Shown here: positions 21,985 to 23,697 of the stretch, one piece after another
Numbering within the stretch: position 1 is the first letter of the stretch
Layout: each line of letters starts with the position of its first letter
IMG/VR virus record: IMGVR_UViG_3300022744_000099
Span: 1-23,697 of that record
Strand: one strand, 5' to 3'
Length of the DNA stretch: 23,697 bases
From: a virus
Notes under the pieces: model-generated
The model's database searches: none
What the model was told of the DNA's origin: nothing
Seen by the model: only the letters and a program-made list of their open reading frames with translations
Translations under genes and position numbers: made by a program

Positions 21985-23352
21985 ATGCTCTCCGATTTCG
22001 TCGAAGTTACGATCACCACGGTCTCGACGGTGCTCGCCCGCGCCGGGTTCGGCATCCCCCTGATCCTCTCCGCGAACATGACCACGACGGCGCGCACCGC
22101 CGAGTGCGCGAGCCTCGCGGAGGTCGACGCGGTCGCCGGGATCAGCACGTCGAGCCCCGAATACAAGATGGCCGAGGTGCTGTTCTCGCAGGCCCGCAAG
22201 CCCTCGAAGGTCATCCTCGGGCGCCTCGCGAACAAGCCCACGCAGACGTGGACGATCAGCGTCCCCACGGTGCCGTCGAGCGGCGTCGCGAACTCGACCG
22301 CGTACCAGTTCCTCGTCACCGCCCCGAACGACACGGCCGAGCAGGCTGTCTCGTACACGAGCGACTCGAGCGCCACGAACGCCGAGATCATCGACGGCCT
22401 GAAGGCCGCGTTCGACGCGCTCTCGATCAGCGGGATCGCGTCCTCGACCTCGGGCTCCGGCGACTCCAAGGTGCTGGTCCTCACGGCGAGCGCGTCGGGC
22501 ACCGTGTTCTCGACCCGCGTGCCGGTCGCGCAGCGCGCGAACGTCTGGGTCGCGGCCTCGCACCCCGACCCGGGCTTCTCGGCCGACCTCACGGCGATCC
22601 GGAGCGAGAACGACACGTGGTACTGCGTCCTGAACCCGTGGCCGTCGAAGGGCTACACGGGCGCGATCGCCACCGCGATCGAGGCGCTCACCGACACGAA
22701 CAAGATTCACGTCACCCGCACGAACGAGACCGAGACGATCCAGGCGACGAGCTCGAGCGGCGTCGCGCAGACGCTCGCGACCGCGAACCGCGAGCGTACG
22801 TCGGTGTTCTACAGCGACTACAACGACACCTACATCGACGCCGCGATCGCCGGGCTCATGCTGCCGACCGACCCGGGCTCGGAGAACTGGGCGTTCAAGA
22901 CCGTCTCCGGCCCCGCCGCCGACACGCTCACGAGCACCCAGCGCGCGAACGCCCTGCGCTCGAACGCGAACGTGTACACGTCGACCGCGGGCGTCTCGAT
23001 CACCCAGCTCGGCACCGTGGCGTCCGGCGAGTACATCGACGTGGTGCGCGGGCGCGACTGGCTCTCCGCGCGCCTCGCCGAGGACGTGTTCGGGCTCTTC
23101 ACGAGCCTCGTCAAGGTCCCGTTCACCGACGCCGGGATCGCCCTCGTCGAGACGGCCGTGCGCGGCGTGCTGCAGGAGGGCGTGGCCGTCGGCCTCCTGT
23201 CGCCCGACCCCGCTCCCGCGGTCACCGTGCCGAAGGCGTCGGAGGTGTCCGCCGAGGACAAGGCCGCGCGCCTCCTGCCCGACGTCAAGTTCACCGCCAC
23301 GCTCGCGGGCGCCATCAACAAGGCCCAGATCGACGGCACGATCAGCGTCTAG
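21985..23352 (+). CDS. Tail sheath protein, DUF3383-type, 455 aa
   Basis: Contractile outer layer of the tail. Family features are the N-terminal VEVTITTVSTVLARAGFGIPLILSANM, then EVDAVAGISTSSPEYKMAEVLFSQARKPSKVILGRL (a signature stretch), an inserted Ser/Thr-rich beta domain (about 80-190), WYCVLNPWPSKGYTGAIATAIEAL, DAAIAGLMLPTDPGSENWAFKTVSG, and the C-terminal GEYIDVVRGRDWLSARLAEDVFGLFTSLVKVPFTDAGIALVE. These define a DUF3383 sheath and make the phage a myovirus. ATG at 21985 has GAGG 5 bases upstream. The 81 bases before it hold no clear promoter. The tail tube gene follows after 54 bases. Confidence 0.92.
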   Translation: MLSDFVEVTITTVSTVLARAGFGIPLILSANMTTTARTAECASLAEVDAVAGISTSSPEYKMAEVLFSQARKPSKVILGRLANKPTQTWTISVPTVPSSGVANSTAYQFLVTAPNDTAEQAVSYTSDSSATNAEIIDGLKAAFDALSISGIASSTSGSGDSKVLVLTASASGTVFSTRVPVAQRANVWVAASHPDPGFSADLTAIRSENDTWYCVLNPWPSKGYTGAIATAIEALTDTNKIHVTRTNETETIQATSSSGVAQTLATANRERTSVFYSDYNDTYIDAAIAGLMLPTDPGSENWAFKTVSGPAADTLTSTQRANALRSNANVYTSTAGVSITQLGTVASGEYIDVVRGRDWLSARLAEDVFGLFTSLVKVPFTDAGIALVETAVRGVLQEGVAVGLLSPDPAPAVTVPKASEVSAEDKAARLLPDVKFTATLAGAINKAQIDGTISV

Positions 23353-23406
23353 CACCACCTCCCGCCCGGCCCGCGCGGCCGGCGTCGCACGACCACGAGG
23401 CCCGTC

Positions 23407-23697
23407 ATGCTGCGCACGTACGATCCGAAGAACGTCCTCGTCTCGTTCGGCGAGGTGTCGCTCACCGGCTTCGCCGACGGCACGTTCGTCACCGTCGAAC
23501 GCGCCTCGGACGCCTTCTCGAAGGTGGTCGGCGCCGGCGGCGACGTCGTCCGCACCCGCAACCGGGACCGGAGCGCCTCGGTCACCGTGACGCTGCTGGC
23601 GAGCGCCCCGGAGAACGACCTCCTCTCCGCGATCGCGCAGGGCGACGAACTCGCCGGCACGGGCGTCCGGGCGGTCATGGTCAAGGAGTTGACCGGG
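23407..23697 (+). CDS. Tail tube protein, DUF3277-type, 3' end cut by window
   Basis: Inner tube of the contractile tail. The 97 residues present read MLRTYDPKNVLVSFGEVSLT, then GFADGTFVTVERASDAFSKV, GAGGDVVRTRNRDRSASVTV and LLASAPENDLLSAI. The pattern Y-x-P-x-x-V...GFADGTF...VG-x-x-G-x-V-x-R-x-x-N-x-x-x-S and a following LL-x-x-S/A-x-x-N-D segment is characteristic of DUF3277 tubes, which follow DUF3383 sheaths. ATG at 23407 has GAGG closely upstream. The reading frame is open to the window edge; about 145-155 residues are usual for the family, so roughly a third is missing. Confidence 0.9.
   Translation, partial: MLRTYDPKNVLVSFGEVSLTGFADGTFVTVERASDAFSKVVGAGGDVVRTRNRDRSASVTVTLLASAPENDLLSAIAQGDELAGTGVRAVMVKELTG

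Overview
This window is part of a high-GC tailed-phage genome (Caudoviricetes, contractile-tailed/myovirus type), either a free phage or a prophage segment. The evidence is an uninterrupted run of virion genes: small and large terminase, a DUF1073-type portal, a MuF-like head protein, a DUF2213 protease/scaffold, a cement protein, a DUF2184 capsid, DUF4054 and neck proteins, fibres, a DUF3383 sheath and a DUF3277 tube. The sheath and tube proteins imply a contractile tail. Base composition is roughly 70% GC and many genes start with GTG, so the host is a high-GC bacterium; the sequence does not identify it further. No integrase, tRNA, rRNA or CRISPR array was seen. Both ends of the window cut through genes.

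Layout. From 5950 leftward to 1, eight genes lie on the minus strand, almost all joined by 4-base GTGA/ATGA overlaps. The first block (5950-2363) holds a small protein, a primase-polymerase/VapE-type helicase, a small unknown protein and a zinc-ribbon/SEC-C protein. A textbook sigma-70-type promoter (TTGACA, 17 bases, TAGAGT at 2359-2331) overlaps an inverted repeat and drives a second block (2290-1): a mini zinc-ribbon protein, a winged-helix-like protein, a cysteine-rich protein and a C5-cytosine DNA methyltransferase that runs off the left end. This is the early DNA-replication and modification region.

Between the leftward and rightward genes (5951-6569) lies a non-coding divergent region. 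It has ten exact copies of TGGACC (consensus close to TGGACCRCCR) in both orientations around an AT-rich island with palindromes. It is the best candidate for a replication origin or master control region.

From 6570 to the right end all virion genes are on the plus strand in assembly order: packaging, portal, MuF protein, head maturation and capsid (6570-16101), neck/connector (16232-18596), two fibre/adhesin genes (18600-21903), then sheath and tube.

The standout feature is in the MuF gene. A 318-residue intein (11072-12025) is inserted exactly at the conserved Cys of the MuF 'INCRC' signature. It has clear N-terminal (block A/B) and C-terminal (block F/G) splicing motifs. Its central part is not a sense-strand endonuclease. 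Instead, a 288-residue HTH plus Vsr/EDxHD-like nuclease gene is encoded on the opposite strand (11965-11099), codon-for-codon opposed to the intein frame, with its own start and Shine-Dalgarno sequence. The same bases thus appear to encode a spliced-out linker on one strand and a candidate homing nuclease on the other.
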